Assembly (NCBI GenBank): GCA_012270675.1
Contig: JAAXHW010000031.1
Span: 1 to 32,874, forward strand
Length of the DNA stretch: 32,874 bases
Direction: 5' to 3'
Source of the DNA: Candidatus Latescibacterota bacterium
GTDB taxonomy: Bacteria > Latescibacterota > UBA2968 > GCA-2709665
Below the pieces are notes generated by a model. That model was not told the DNA's origin. It searched no databases and saw only the letters and a list, made by a program, of their open reading frames with translations. Positions 7,298 through 15,888 of the stretch are shown here, in pieces. Both the position numbers and the translations under genes were made by a program. How positions within the stretch are numbered: the first letter of the stretch is position 1; the number at the start of each line of letters is the position of its first letter.

Positions 7298-8743
7298 ATG
7301 CCGCGTTCCACAGAACCCAATTCAGACCCCAGAGATCTGCTTCCCCGCGTGCGGGCCTATATTGCCGAACAGCACATGCTGGTCCGGGCGGAAAGCGTGG
7401 TTGTGGGTGTATCGGGCGGCCCCGATTCGGTCGCCCTGCTCGACCTCCTCTTCAGACTGCGGGGTGAGTTGCAGATCGCCCTTTGCGTCGCGCACCTGCA
7501 CCATGGGCTGAGGGGAGCCGATGCAGAAGGCGATGCGGCATTCGTCGCGGACCTGGCCGCAGCGCGTGGGCTTCCCTGCCATGGGGGCACCGCCGATGTG
7601 GAGGCACTCGCCCGCCGGGGGAAATACGCCCCCGAAGAGGCCGGGCGCATCGCCCGGCACAGCTTTCTTGAAGACACACGCCGTAAAACGGGGTCGGCCC
7701 GGATCGCCCTGGGGCACACCCGGAGCGATCAGGCGGAAACCCTGCTGTTGCGGTTGCTGCGCGGAGCGGGGCGGAGGGGTCTGGGCGCCATTCGTCCCGT
7801 GCGAGATCAAATCTGGATCCGTCCCCTCCTGCAGGTCTCCCGCAGTGAAATCCAGGCCTATATCTCCTTCCGGAGACTGGAGACCCGACAGGACAGGACC
7901 AACACGCACCCCCGATTTCTGCGCAACCGGATCCGGCATGACCTGCTTCCCCGCCTCGCTGCAGAGTATACACCGGGCATCGAGCAGGTCCTGGCCAGGA
8001 CCTCTGAAATTCTCCAGTGTGAAGACGATCTGCTCAATCAACAGGCCGAAGCGGCCCTTCAGAAGGTTGTACAATACCGGGGCAAACAAAAAATAATCCT
8101 TGATGTAAGGTCGGTTTTCGGTTATCATGTATCACTTCAACGGCGCATTGTCCAGAAGGTGCTGTTCTGCTACGGTGCCGGTGCAGACGCCTTCGGTTTC
8201 CAGACGGTTCAGAGCATTCTGAAGCTCCTCTCACACCGTTCCGGAGCCGTCCAAATTTCCCCGGAGGTCTCAGCGCACAAATCGGGCCATCGGCTTATTT
8301 TCTGCCGAGCAACCCCGCCCTTTCACGTTCGGGTGCGTGTGCCGGGCCACACGGAACTCCCCCTGCTGGATGCGACCGTCGAGACCCGCGTTCGGTCGGT
8401 CGAAGAGGTCAGGGACCTGTTGCGGGATCTGGGCCCCTGTCGGGCCTGTTTTGACACAAAGGCGCTGCAGGGCGAACTGGTCCTGCGTAATCGGTGCCCG
8501 GGGGATCGGTTCTGGCCCTATGGGATGTCGGGCACCCGCAAGGTGAGCGATGTCCTAATCGACGGCAAGGTCCCCGAGCCCTTGCGCGATGAGGCCCCCT
8601 TGCTGCTGAGCAACAGCACCATCCTCTGGGTGGTCGGGCTCCGCACTGCACAGTCCGCCGCTGTCACCGGACAAACGGTGGAAGTATTGGAAATCGTGTT
8701 CAGAGGGGGATGGCTCTGTACGGCGGAGTCCTCATCCGGTTAG
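7298..8743 (+). CDS. tilS: tRNA(Ile)-lysidine synthase
   Basis: 481 residues, a normal length for full TilS. The enzyme attaches lysine to C34 of the CAU-anticodon tRNA-Ile in an ATP-dependent cytoplasmic reaction, changing its decoding from AUG to AUA. The PP-loop motif S39-G-G-P-D-S44 follows strand V-V-V-G-V. It is followed by the family stretches V-A-H-L-H-H-G-L-R, L-G-H-T-R-S-D-Q-A-E-T and a R-N-R-I-R-H-D-L-L-P segment. The C-terminal part has the L-R-N-R-x-P-G-D-R-F and K-V-S-D-V-L-I-D stretches of the TilS C-terminal domain. The nearest purine-rich site, GGAG at 7281-7284, is 13 bases from the ATG, so initiation is probably modest. ftsH starts 16 bases after the stop, a neighbour seen in many bacteria. 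Confidence 0.95.
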   Translation: MPRSTEPNSDPRDLLPRVRAYIAEQHMLVRAESVVVGVSGGPDSVALLDLLFRLRGELQIALCVAHLHHGLRGADAEGDAAFVADLAAARGLPCHGGTADVEALARRGKYAPEEAGRIARHSFLEDTRRKTGSARIALGHTRSDQAETLLLRLLRGAGRRGLGAIRPVRDQIWIRPLLQVSRSEIQAYISFRRLETRQDRTNTHPRFLRNRIRHDLLPRLAAEYTPGIEQVLARTSEILQCEDDLLNQQAEAALQKVVQYRGKQKIILDVRSVFGYHVSLQRRIVQKVLFCYGAGADAFGFQTVQSILKLLSHRSGAVQISPEVSAHKSGHRLIFCRATPPFHVRVRVPGHTELPLLDATVETRVRSVEEVRDLLRDLGPCRACFDTKALQGELVLRNRCPGDRFWPYGMSGTRKVSDVLIDGKVPEPLRDEAPLLLSNSTILWVVGLRTAQSAAVTGQTVEVLEIVFRGGWLCTAESSSG

Positions 8744-8759
8744 AAAAGGTAGAATTTCT

Positions 8760-10946
8760 ATGAATCCCAAAAATCAGGAGCAGGCGCAGCCCCCGGCAAA
8801 AGAGGAACAGGCGCAGCCCCATCGGGGGCAAAACGAAAATGTCGACGATCCTGAAAACACAAAACCGGAGGCGGAAGAAGCTCAGAAATCGCCCCATCCG
8901 GGCTGGGCAGGGGAGGGCCAGAGACGGGAGGCGGCGTCTGATGAGAACGAAGGGCGGTCGTGGCGGCGGAACTCGAAGACCCTTGCCTTCTGGATCATCT
9001 TCATCCTGGTGGCCATTGTCTTCTCCAAATTCTTTGGCAGCACCCCCCCGGACGATATCGAACTCAGTTATAAGGAATACAGGGAACTCCTCAAACAGGG
9101 AAAGATCGAAAGCGCGGTCATCATTGCACATAAATTTCACGGCACGCTTCGGGACCCTGAATATACCGGCCTGGAGAGGGGCGGTCAGCAATCCTACAAG
9201 ACCTTCGTGGTCATCCTGGGGCCCATAGACTCCGAGACAATGGCCGAATGGGAAGAATACGGCGTCGACTTTCGATTTCACGAAAAACCGTTCAACTGGC
9301 TGAACGTCTTTTTCAACTTCCTGCCCTGGCTCCTCTTTGTGGGGCTCTGGCTCTTTATTCTTCGTCAGATGCAGGGCGGTCCCAAAGGCGCCTTCAGCTT
9401 TGGGAAGAGCCGTGCCAAACTCGTTTCCGAAGACAGGCCAAAAGTCACCTTTAAAGACGTTGCCGGTTCGGAAGAGGCCAAGCAGGAGCTTCAGGAAATC
9501 ATCGATTTTCTGAGAGACCCTCGAAAATTCCAGCGCCTGGGCGGGCGCATCCCCAAAGGCGTGCTCCTGGTCGGCCCCCCGGGAACCGGGAAGACCTACA
9601 TGGCCAAGGCCGTGGCGGGCGAGGCCGGCGTCCCCTTTTTCAGCATGAGCGGTTCCGACTTCGTCGAGATGTTCGTAGGCGTTGGCGCATCGCGTGTCCG
9701 GGACCTCTTTGAACAGGGGAAAAACAACGCGCCCTGTATCATCTTCATTGACGAAATCGACGCGGTGGGGCGCCATCGGGGCGCCGGCATCGGCGGCGGG
9801 CACGACGAGAGGGAGCAAACCCTCAACCAGCTCCTGGTAGAAATGGACGGCTTTGACTCTAAAGAAGGGGTCATTCTCATTGCCGCCACCAACCGCCCCG
9901 ACGTCCTGGACCCGGCCCTGTTGAGGCCCGGCCGGTTCGACCGCCAGGTGGTCGTAGACCGTCCCGATATCAGAGGGCGGGAAGGCGTGCTGAAGGTGCA
10001 TATCCGGAATACCCCCCTGGACAAAAACGTAGACCTCAAAGTCCTCGCCCGGGCCACCCCGGGGTTTTCACAGGCCGACCTGGCCAACCTGGTCAACGAA
10101 GCGGCGCTGCTCGCCTCGCGCTACGACCGATCCCGGGTGGCCATGGAAGATTTCGAAAATGCCAAAGACAAGGTGATGATGGGAGCCGAACGGCGCAGTC
10201 TGGTTATTTCCGACAATGAAAAAAAACTCACGGCCTACCACGAAATCGGGCATGCCCTGGTGGCCAAACTCGTTCCGGAAAGCGATCCGATCCACAAGGT
10301 CACCATCATTCCCCGCGGCCAGTCACTCGGGTTGACCACCTACCTCCCGATGGACGAACGGCACAATTACTCCAAAAGCTACAGCGAAGCCGTGCTCACC
10401 TATGCGCTGGGCGGCCGCGTGGCCGAAAAACTCATCTTCGGAGAGTTCTCCAGCGGCGGCCAGCAGGACTACAAGGTGGCCACGGACCTGGCCCGCCGTA
10501 TGGTCTGCGACTGGGGAATGAGCGAAAAACTCGGCCCTATCGCCTACGGGCAGAAGCAGGATGAAATCTTCCTGGGGCGGGAGATTGCCCAGCGGCGGGA
10601 CTACAGCGAAAAAGTCGCCGAAGCCATCGATGAAGAGATCAAAGCCTTTGTCCTCCAGGCCGAGCGCCGGGCGGAAAAATTGCTCCAGGATAACCTGAGC
10701 AAGGTCCACCTCCTGGCCGAAACGCTCCTGGAATTCGAAGTTCTGGACGACGCCCAGCTCGACCGCATCCTTGCCGGGGAAAAGCTGGAAAAACCCAAGA
10801 AACCGACCAAACCTGAGAATGGGCGCACAGAGGGGGAGCAGGCCGCAGATGAGGTGGAGGGGCAGTCTCAGTACACCCCTCAGGATGGCGGGAAGGAATC
10901 GGGCGGCTCTCCATCCCTGGAGCAGAAATCGGCCTCGGACGATTAA
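8760..10946 (+). CDS. ftsH: ATP-dependent membrane zinc metalloprotease FtsH
   Basis: 728 residues. Order: an unusual hydrophilic Gln/Glu/Pro-rich N-terminal extension (1-70), membrane helix 1 (about 74-92), a short extracytoplasmic domain, membrane helix 2 (about 180-203), an AAA+ ATPase with Walker A G272-P-P-G-T-G-K-T279 and Walker B I-I-F-I-D331-E332, the [20 protein letters not shown] second-region-of-homology stretch, then the zinc protease motif H494-E-I-G-H498 (HEAGH in most relatives). It degrades misassembled membrane proteins and regulatory substrates. FtsH usually has only a few residues before the first helix, so the roughly 70-residue cytosolic tail is atypical. The C-terminus is another acidic, low-complexity tail. 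A terminator follows 25 bases after the stop. Confidence 0.97.
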   Translation: MNPKNQEQAQPPAKEEQAQPHRGQNENVDDPENTKPEAEEAQKSPHPGWAGEGQRREAASDENEGRSWRRNSKTLAFWIIFILVAIVFSKFFGSTPPDDIELSYKEYRELLKQGKIESAVIIAHKFHGTLRDPEYTGLERGGQQSYKTFVVILGPIDSETMAEWEEYGVDFRFHEKPFNWLNVFFNFLPWLLFVGLWLFILRQMQGGPKGAFSFGKSRAKLVSEDRPKVTFKDVAGSEEAKQELQEIIDFLRDPRKFQRLGGRIPKGVLLVGPPGTGKTYMAKAVAGEAGVPFFSMSGSDFVEMFVGVGASRVRDLFEQGKNNAPCIIFIDEIDAVGRHRGAGIGGGHDEREQTLNQLLVEMDGFDSKEGVILIAATNRPDVLDPALLRPGRFDRQVVVDRPDIRGREGVLKVHIRNTPLDKNVDLKVLARATPGFSQADLANLVNEAALLASRYDRSRVAMEDFENAKDKVMMGAERRSLVISDNEKKLTAYHEIGHALVAKLVPESDPIHKVTIIPRGQSLGLTTYLPMDERHNYSKSYSEAVLTYALGGRVAEKLIFGEFSSGGQQDYKVATDLARRMVCDWGMSEKLGPIAYGQKQDEIFLGREIAQRRDYSEKVAEAIDEEIKAFVLQAERRAEKLLQDNLSKVHLLAETLLEFEVLDDAQLDRILAGEKLEKPKKPTKPENGRTEGEQAADEVEGQSQYTPQDGGKESGGSPSLEQKSASDD

Positions 10947-10971
10947 CAACCCATTCCAGGAAGCTGTCGAG

Positions 10972-10994
10972 GGGTGCCTTTGGCACCCTTTTTT
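10972..10994 (+). terminator. Rho-independent terminator after ftsH
   Basis: GGGTGCC (10972-10978) pairs perfectly with GGCACCC (10982-10988) around a TTT loop, followed by six T residues (10989-10994). Confidence 0.92.
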
Positions 10995-11044
10995 ATGTCC
11001 CGGTTCCCGGCACAGAATATCTGTCTCAAACCGTGGAGGATCCG

Positions 11045-11923
11045 GTGCCCCCCCCCTATCGAATCAACTGTCGGGGAAAAATCCTGGAATTGGGGGCTCG
11101 CACCCACTTGATGGGCGTCCTGAATGTGACCCCCGACTCCTTTTCCGACGGCGGACGTTACCTGTCCTCAGACGCGGCTGTCGCCCACGCTGAGGCGATG
11201 GCCGAGGCTGGAGCGGACCTGATCGACATCGGCGGAGAATCCACCCGGCCGGCCGGCCCCTACGGAGAGGGGGCAGAGCCCGTATCCGCAGGGGAAGAAA
11301 TACGCCGGGCCATACCGGTTATCGAAAAGGTCGCAACCCGCCTCGACCTGCCCATCTCCATCGACACCACCAAAGCAGAAGTGGCCAGGCGGGCCCTGGA
11401 GGCAGGGGCGTCCATGGTCAACGATATCAGCGCCCTGCGGTTCGATCCCAAAATGGCCCAAACCGTCGCAGAAGCCGGTGTGCCTGTGGTGCTGGTGCAC
11501 ATGCAGGGCACCCCCAGGACCATGCAGCAGAACCCTGCCTATCGCAACCTGATCCGGGAGATCGGAGCCTTCCTCAAAGAACGCCGGGACGCTGCGCTCA
11601 AAGTGGGCATCGACCGGGGCCAGATCGTGCTCGACCCCGGTCTGGGCTTTGGAAAGCGCCACCGCCACAACTTTGAAATCCTCGGCCGGCTCAACGAGTT
11701 TCACGCCCTCAGCTGCCCGCTGCTGGTGGGCCCCTCCCGAAAAAAATTCGTCGGAGCAGCCCTCAACCTCCCGCCTTCGGACCGCCTCGAAGGCACCCTT
11801 GCCGCACTCGCCTTCTGTGTGGCCGGAGGCGCGCACATCCTCCGCGTACACGATGTTGAGGCGGCCCTGCGCGCCGTGAAAGTCGCCCAGCAGGTCGTGC
11901 GCTGTTCCACGCAACCCGCATAG
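11045..11923 (+). CDS. folP: Dihydropteroate synthase
   Basis: 292 residues from GTG 11045, chosen because GGAGG at 11035-11039 is five bases upstream. An in-frame GTG at 11033 overlaps that site and adds four residues. The enzyme condenses 4-aminobenzoate with hydroxymethyl-dihydropterin diphosphate in folate synthesis. Signature motifs are all present: G-V-L-N-V-T-P-D-S-F-S-D-G-G, D-I-G-G-E-S-T-R-P, I-S-I-D-T-T-K, H-M-Q-G-T-P, D-P-G-L-G-F-G-K and G-P-S-R-K-K-F. The TIM barrel appears complete and of normal length. folP after ftsH is a common arrangement, but here a terminator separates them, so folP should have its own promoter or depend on readthrough; none was clearly recognised. A run of nine C residues lies just after the start codon. 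Confidence 0.95.
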   Translation: MPPPYRINCRGKILELGARTHLMGVLNVTPDSFSDGGRYLSSDAAVAHAEAMAEAGADLIDIGGESTRPAGPYGEGAEPVSAGEEIRRAIPVIEKVATRLDLPISIDTTKAEVARRALEAGASMVNDISALRFDPKMAQTVAEAGVPVVLVHMQGTPRTMQQNPAYRNLIREIGAFLKERRDAALKVGIDRGQIVLDPGLGFGKRHRHNFEILGRLNEFHALSCPLLVGPSRKKFVGAALNLPPSDRLEGTLAALAFCVAGGAHILRVHDVEAALRAVKVAQQVVRCSTQPA

Positions 11924-11938
11924 GCCCGGAAAACGACC

Positions 11939-11967
11939 TTGACAAACGGCAACCAGTCGGATAGATT
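11939..11967 (+). promoter_or_regulatory. Sigma-70 promoter for purM
   Basis: A perfect TTGACA (11939-11944), a 17-base spacer and TAGATT (11962-11967). Transcription would begin near 11974, so the in-frame TTG at 11939 cannot be the start codon and the ATG at 12029 is preferred. Confidence 0.75.
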
Positions 11968-12028
11968 GCATTTACAGAAAGCCGCTTCAAACTGCCTGCC
12001 CGCTACATCAACCTGCAGGAAGACCCCA

Positions 12029-13066
12029 ATGGCAAAACAGAAGGCATATGCCGCTGCCGGCGTTGACATCGACGCGGCGAATCGGACCAAAAAACGGATC
12101 GCAGGCCTGGTTCGTGCCACGTTTGGCCCGGAGGTGCTGTCCGACATCGGGGAATTCGGCGGGCTGTTTGCGCCTCCCTGGCGCGACTACGACGACCCGG
12201 TGCTCGTGGCCAGTACCGACAGCGTGGGCACAAAATTGAAGGTGGCGTTTCTCACGGGCATCCACCACACCGTAGGCGCCGACATCGTGGCGCACTGCGC
12301 CAACGACATCCTGGTGCAGGGCGCCCGGCCCCTTTTTTTCCTGGACTACCTGGGCATAGGCCGACACGACCCGGAGGTCGTTACGGAAGTCATTGAGGGC
12401 ATCGCCAGCGGCTGTAAAGCATGTGGCTGTGCCCTCCTGGGCGGAGAAATGGCCGAACTCCCCGGTTTTTACGCCGATGGGGAATACGATCTGGCGGGTT
12501 TCATCGTGGGCATCGTCGACCGGGGGCACATCCTCGACGGGTCGGCGGTGTGCGCGGGCGATGCCCTGATCGGCCTGGGCGCGACGGGCCTTCACACCAA
12601 CGGCTACAGCCTGGCCCGGAAACTCCTGTTTGAGACGGCCGGCTGGACGGTGGATACCTATGTGGAAGACCTGGGAACGGGTGTGGGAGAGGCCCTGCTG
12701 GCCCCCCACCGTCCCTATGTCTCTGCCGTCCTCTCCCTGATGGCGTCACTGCCCGTTCGGGGGATGGCCCACATTACCGGCGGCGGACTCATCGACAACC
12801 TGCCCCGGGCGCTGCCCCGGGGGCTGGGTGCCCGCATCCGGCGCGGGGCCTGGCCGGAACTTCCCATCTTCTCGCTGTTGCAGCGGCTGGGAGATATCGA
12901 AGAGGCGGAAATGTTTCAGGCCTTCAACATGGGCCTGGGAATGGTCCTGATTATCCCCCCCGATTGCGTAGAGGATGCCCTGGGAAAACTGCAATCCGAG
13001 GGAGAAGCCGCCTATTGGGTCGGCGAAGTCGCAGATGATCCCAACCACGCGGTCCGGATTGTCTGA
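12029..13066 (+). CDS. purM: Phosphoribosylformylglycinamidine cyclo-ligase (AIR synthetase)
   Basis: 345 residues from ATG 12029, with AGGAAG at 12017-12022. The enzyme closes the imidazole ring of FGAM to form AIR using ATP in purine synthesis. Recognisable PurM features in order: Y-A-A-A-G-V-D-I-D at the N-terminus, the D-S-V-G-T-K-L-K nucleotide-binding stretch, C-A-N-D-I-L-V-Q-G-A, G-G-E-M-A-E-L-P-G-F-Y, G-L-H-T-N-G-Y-S-L-A-R, H-I-T-G-G-G-L-I-D-N-L-P-R and the late F-N-M-G-L-G-M. Length matches the bacterial family. It is driven by its own promoter, whose -35 begins 16 bases after the folP stop. No other purine genes are in the window. Confidence 0.96.
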   Translation: MAKQKAYAAAGVDIDAANRTKKRIAGLVRATFGPEVLSDIGEFGGLFAPPWRDYDDPVLVASTDSVGTKLKVAFLTGIHHTVGADIVAHCANDILVQGARPLFFLDYLGIGRHDPEVVTEVIEGIASGCKACGCALLGGEMAELPGFYADGEYDLAGFIVGIVDRGHILDGSAVCAGDALIGLGATGLHTNGYSLARKLLFETAGWTVDTYVEDLGTGVGEALLAPHRPYVSAVLSLMASLPVRGMAHITGGGLIDNLPRALPRGLGARIRRGAWPELPIFSLLQRLGDIEEAEMFQAFNMGLGMVLIIPPDCVEDALGKLQSEGEAAYWVGEVADDPNHAVRIV

Positions 13067-13133
13067 AAAACCGGATTGTCTGGAAAACAGGGACCGGGGC
13101 TGGCCCCAAATCCCCGTTTTTCAGGAGCAGATG

Positions 13134-13331
13134 ATGCTTTTTCGCCTATTCATGTTCGGTCTGCTGGTCGTGCTGGCGTTCCGCCTGGTCAAAGCGCTGC
13201 TGCGCACCATCCTGACCCGGCTTATCCTGCACAATTCCGGAGATACCCAAACGGGTACGCAAAAAAAACCGCCCCCGGACCTGGACCAGACCCGGATTAA
13301 GGATGCAGAATTTCGGGACATCGAGCCCTGA
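13134..13331 (+). CDS. Small single-span membrane protein of unknown function
   Basis: 65 residues from the second of two consecutive ATG codons (13131, 13134). AGGAG at 13123-13127 gives six bases to the second and three to the first. The frame is open back to 12975 inside purM, but that part is not convincing. One membrane helix (about residues 3-20, L-F-R-L-F-M-F-G-L-L-V-V-L-A-F-R-L-V) is followed by a basic amphipathic stretch and a polar tail ending in D-A-E-F-R-D-I-E-P. This layout, with an acidic D-A-x-F/Y-x-x-I/V-E end, recalls DUF4834-type proteins; the link is weak. It lies between purM and holA, all on the plus strand. Confidence 0.6.
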   Translation: MLFRLFMFGLLVVLAFRLVKALLRTILTRLILHNSGDTQTGTQKKPPPDLDQTRIKDAEFRDIEP

Positions 13332-13397
13332 ACCATTCCGTCCGTACCCTGATTATACCCCCGCACGCAGCTCGACCTCTGAAGCCCTACCACTGCA

Positions 13398-14435
13398 ATG
13401 GCAAAACGCCAGAAACGCTCCGGCACCCTCACGCCCGCCCAGGTCCTCGCCCGCATTCGGAAGGGAGACTTCTCCCCCCTCTACGCCTTCTACGGCCCCG
13501 AAGACCTTGAGAAAAAAGAGGTGCTCAAGACGCTTATCGATGCGGTCGTTGAACCCGCTACGCGGACATTTAACCTGGATGTCCTCCACGCAGAGAACCT
13601 GGAGGCCGCCGATGCGGTCAACCGGGCGGCGGCCTTCCCCATGATGGCTGCCCGACGGATGGTGGTCATCAAACGGGTCGACCGCCTCCCCGAGTCGGCT
13701 GCAACACAGCTGCTCCCCCTCATCCGCACCCCTTCCGAGACCACCGTTCTGGTCCTCACGGCCCAAACGTTCGACGCCAGGAAAAAACTATTCACAGGCC
13801 TGCGCAAGTCCGCAGTCTGCGTAGAATTCAAACAGCCCTATGAAAGCGAAATCCCCGACTGGATCCGGAGGCGGGTCGAAGCGGCGGGCAAACGCATCGA
13901 GCCCGAGGCGGTTCACCTGCTCCACATGGGCGTGGGCGCACACCCTCAAGACCTGGCCAATGAACTCGAAAAACTCGCCATCCACCTGAGCGACCGGAAG
14001 ACCATCACCCGGGACGACGTCGCCCGGGTCGCAGGCGCCTTCAGGGGAGCGACTGTCTTTGAACTGGCCGACGCGGTCGGACGCGGACAGTCCGGCCCTG
14101 CCCTGGCGAGCCTGAAGCGCCTGCTCGAACAGGGCGAACATCCGGTGAGCATCGTGGCCATGCTCATCCGGCACATCGGTATCCTCCGCAAGGCCCGGTG
14201 GCTGCAGGGCCTCCGATTGCCCCGCACCGAACTGGCCGGTCGGTTAAAGGTTCCCCCCTTTTTCCTCTCCGGCTACATGAACCAGGCCGCCCGCTTCGAT
14301 GACCAGGCCCTCTGGGACACCTACGGCGCGCTCCTGGATGCCGACGATCGGTTAAAATCCCACTCCCGAACCCCCTTTGTGACCCTCTCCCGGCTGATTT
14401 ACGACCTGTGCCGCAGGCCCGGCGCCCGCCCTTGA
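13398..14435 (+). CDS. holA: DNA polymerase III delta subunit (clamp-loader)
   Basis: 345 residues, normal for HolA. It is the clamp-loader subunit that opens the beta sliding clamp. Evidence: [15 protein letters not shown] at 27-41, a degenerate nucleotide-binding loop as expected for delta; the strand [17 protein letters not shown]; the middle-domain stretch [23 protein letters not shown] near 220; and the C-terminal [10 protein letters not shown]. No strong ribosome-binding site is visible before the ATG. The stop codon overlaps the -35 element of the thioredoxin promoter that follows. Confidence 0.92.
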   Translation: MAKRQKRSGTLTPAQVLARIRKGDFSPLYAFYGPEDLEKKEVLKTLIDAVVEPATRTFNLDVLHAENLEAADAVNRAAAFPMMAARRMVVIKRVDRLPESAATQLLPLIRTPSETTVLVLTAQTFDARKKLFTGLRKSAVCVEFKQPYESEIPDWIRRRVEAAGKRIEPEAVHLLHMGVGAHPQDLANELEKLAIHLSDRKTITRDDVARVAGAFRGATVFELADAVGRGQSGPALASLKRLLEQGEHPVSIVAMLIRHIGILRKARWLQGLRLPRTELAGRLKVPPFFLSGYMNQAARFDDQALWDTYGALLDADDRLKSHSRTPFVTLSRLIYDLCRRPGARP

Positions 14436-14460
14436 CAACAAAGGGGAAAGTTGGTAGATT
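14432..14460 (+). promoter_or_regulatory. Sigma-70 promoter for thioredoxin
   Basis: A perfect TTGACA (14432-14437, overlapping the holA stop codon), a 17-base spacer and TAGATT (14455-14460): the same -10 as the purM promoter. Transcription would start near 14467. Confidence 0.75.
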
Positions 14461-14503
14461 TCCACCGCGAACAATCAACCTTTCTGGAAAGGTGGTGAAA
14501 GAA

Positions 14504-14833
14504 GTGGCAAGCCCGATAACAGTGACCGACGAAACATTTCAATCCGAAGTTGTCGAATCTTCCCAGCCGGTGCTGGTCGATTTCTGGGCCACATGGTGCG
14601 GTCCCTGCCGGATGGTCGCCCCCATTGTGGATGAACTGGCGCAGGAGTACGAAGGTCGGGTGAAGGTGGGCAAAGTAGACGTCGACTCGGAGCAGAAGAT
14701 CGCCGCCGATTTCGGCATCCGAAGCATTCCGACCCTGCTCATATTCAAAGGTGGTAAATTGGCCGACCAGGTTGTAGGCGCAGTGCCCAAAAAGCACCTG
14801 GTGGAAAAGCTCGAGGCCGTCCTGGCTTCTTAA
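14504..14833 (+). CDS. trxA: Thioredoxin
   Basis: 109 residues from GTG 14504, the canonical thioredoxin length. A GGTGG at 14491-14495 supplies the ribosome-binding site with eight bases of spacing. The frame is open back to 14408, but the promoter at 14432-14460 excludes the longer form. Active site W31-C32-G33-P34-C35 follows V-L-V-D-F-W-A-T. The cis-proline segment is I-R-S-I-P-T-L-L and the G-G dipeptide follows I-F-K. It is a general cytoplasmic disulfide reductase. It is monocistronic: own promoter upstream and a strong terminator downstream. Confidence 0.96.
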   Translation: MASPITVTDETFQSEVVESSQPVLVDFWATWCGPCRMVAPIVDELAQEYEGRVKVGKVDVDSEQKIAADFGIRSIPTLLIFKGGKLADQVVGAVPKKHLVEKLEAVLAS

Positions 14834-14853
14834 GTCCTTCGGATCGAGGACTT
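14832..14853 (+). repeat. Small hairpin at the trx stop codon
   Basis: AAGTCCT (14832-14838) is the reverse complement of AGGACTT (14847-14853), with an eight-base loop. It overlaps the trx stop codon and precedes the main terminator; there is no T-run. Confidence 0.5.
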
Positions 14854-14861
14854 ATACATAC

Positions 14862-14901
14862 AAAAGCAGGGGGAAACCATGCATTTTTCCCCCTGCTTTT
14901 T
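14862..14901 (+). terminator. Rho-independent terminator after thioredoxin
   Basis: A 15-base perfect stem, with AAAAGCAGGGGGAAA at 14862-14876 and TTTCCCCCTGCTTTT at 14886-14900, a nine-base loop, and T residues continuing to 14901. The A-run on the left arm means it could also act in reverse. Confidence 0.92.
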
Positions 14902-14980
14902 GTGAACCACCCCGACCTTACGCTTCCGCTTCAATATCATCCGTCAAGCCTCACGACCCGCACGGAAGGAGCAGTCGGCT

Positions 14981-15886
14981 ATGGAAATTGAAAAGGTGGT
15001 CATCCCGGTTGCCGGATTGGGCACACGCCTGCTGCCGGCAACCAAATCGCAGCCCAAAGAAATGCTGCCGATCGGACGCAAACCCGTGGTCCAGTATGTG
15101 GTGGAAGAAATGGTGGATCAGGGCCTGAAAAAAATCCTCTTTGTAACCGGCCGCGACAAGCGGTCCATCGAAGACCACTTCGACCGGGACCCCGAACTGC
15201 CCAACCGCCTTTCGGAGAGCGACCACGAGGAACTCCTGGACGAGATCGATTACGACAGAGAAGGCGTTAAATTTTTCTACACCCGCCAGATCATCCCACC
15301 GGGCCGCCTCACGCCCGCCGGCATTGGAGACGCCATCTCCATGGCCGAAGACTTCGTGGCCGGGCAACCGTTTGTGGTGGCCCTGGGAGACACCATCGTC
15401 AACTCGGGAACGCACTCGGGACTGGTGCGCCGGCTCATCAGGTCCCACATCAAACACGGGGCAAGCTGCACCATTGCGGTCCTGGAAGTGGCCCTGCACG
15501 AGGTGCAACATTATGGCATTGTCAAACCGAAAGGGCGCGCAGGAGCCGATTTCGAAATTGAAGCCATCGTCGAAAAGCCCTCGGAGGCAAACGCCCCCAG
15601 CCGGCTGGCGGTGGCTGCACGGTACGTGTTCAACGCCGAAATCTTCACCGCGCTGCGCCGCACCTCTCCCGGATACGGGGGAGAATTGGAATTGACGGAC
15701 GGCATCGCCACCCTGCTCAAAATGGGCCATCCGGTCCGTTGTGTCAGGCTCAAACGGGACGAACTCCGCTACGATATCGGAAATCCGGTCTCCTACTTCA
15801 AGGCCTTTATCGACTTCGCCCTCTCAGACCAGCGCCACGGCTACCTCATCCGCCAGTACCTCCAGCAGCGTCTGAGGGAGTTCTGA
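14981..15886 (+). CDS. galU: UTP-glucose-1-phosphate uridylyltransferase (GalU family)
   Basis: 301 residues, preceded by GGAAGGAG around 14965-14972. The enzyme makes a UDP-sugar, usually UDP-glucose, from UTP and the sugar 1-phosphate in the cytoplasm. The nucleotidyltransferase signature V-I-P-V-A-G-L-G-T-R-L-L-P-A-T-K at 7-22 and P-K-E-M-L-P-I follow the family closely, as do L-F-V-T-G-R-D-K-R-S-I-E-D-H-F-D, the A-L-G-D-T metal region, G-I-V-K-P-K-G, V-E-K-P and G-E-L-E-L-T-D. The following GHMP kinase begins two bases after the stop, which suggests the pair act in sequence: kinase makes a sugar 1-phosphate, GalU activates it. Glucose specificity is assumed from the family; a related sugar such as glucuronate remains possible. 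Confidence 0.94.
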   Translation: MEIEKVVIPVAGLGTRLLPATKSQPKEMLPIGRKPVVQYVVEEMVDQGLKKILFVTGRDKRSIEDHFDRDPELPNRLSESDHEELLDEIDYDREGVKFFYTRQIIPPGRLTPAGIGDAISMAEDFVAGQPFVVALGDTIVNSGTHSGLVRRLIRSHIKHGASCTIAVLEVALHEVQHYGIVKPKGRAGADFEIEAIVEKPSEANAPSRLAVAARYVFNAEIFTALRRTSPGYGGELELTDGIATLLKMGHPVRCVRLKRDELRYDIGNPVSYFKAFIDFALSDQRHGYLIRQYLQQRLREF

Positions 15887-15888
15887 GC

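Noticed and set aside
8700-10001. Minus-strand ORF of 433 codons
   Set aside because: Entirely antisense to ftsH; a shadow frame.
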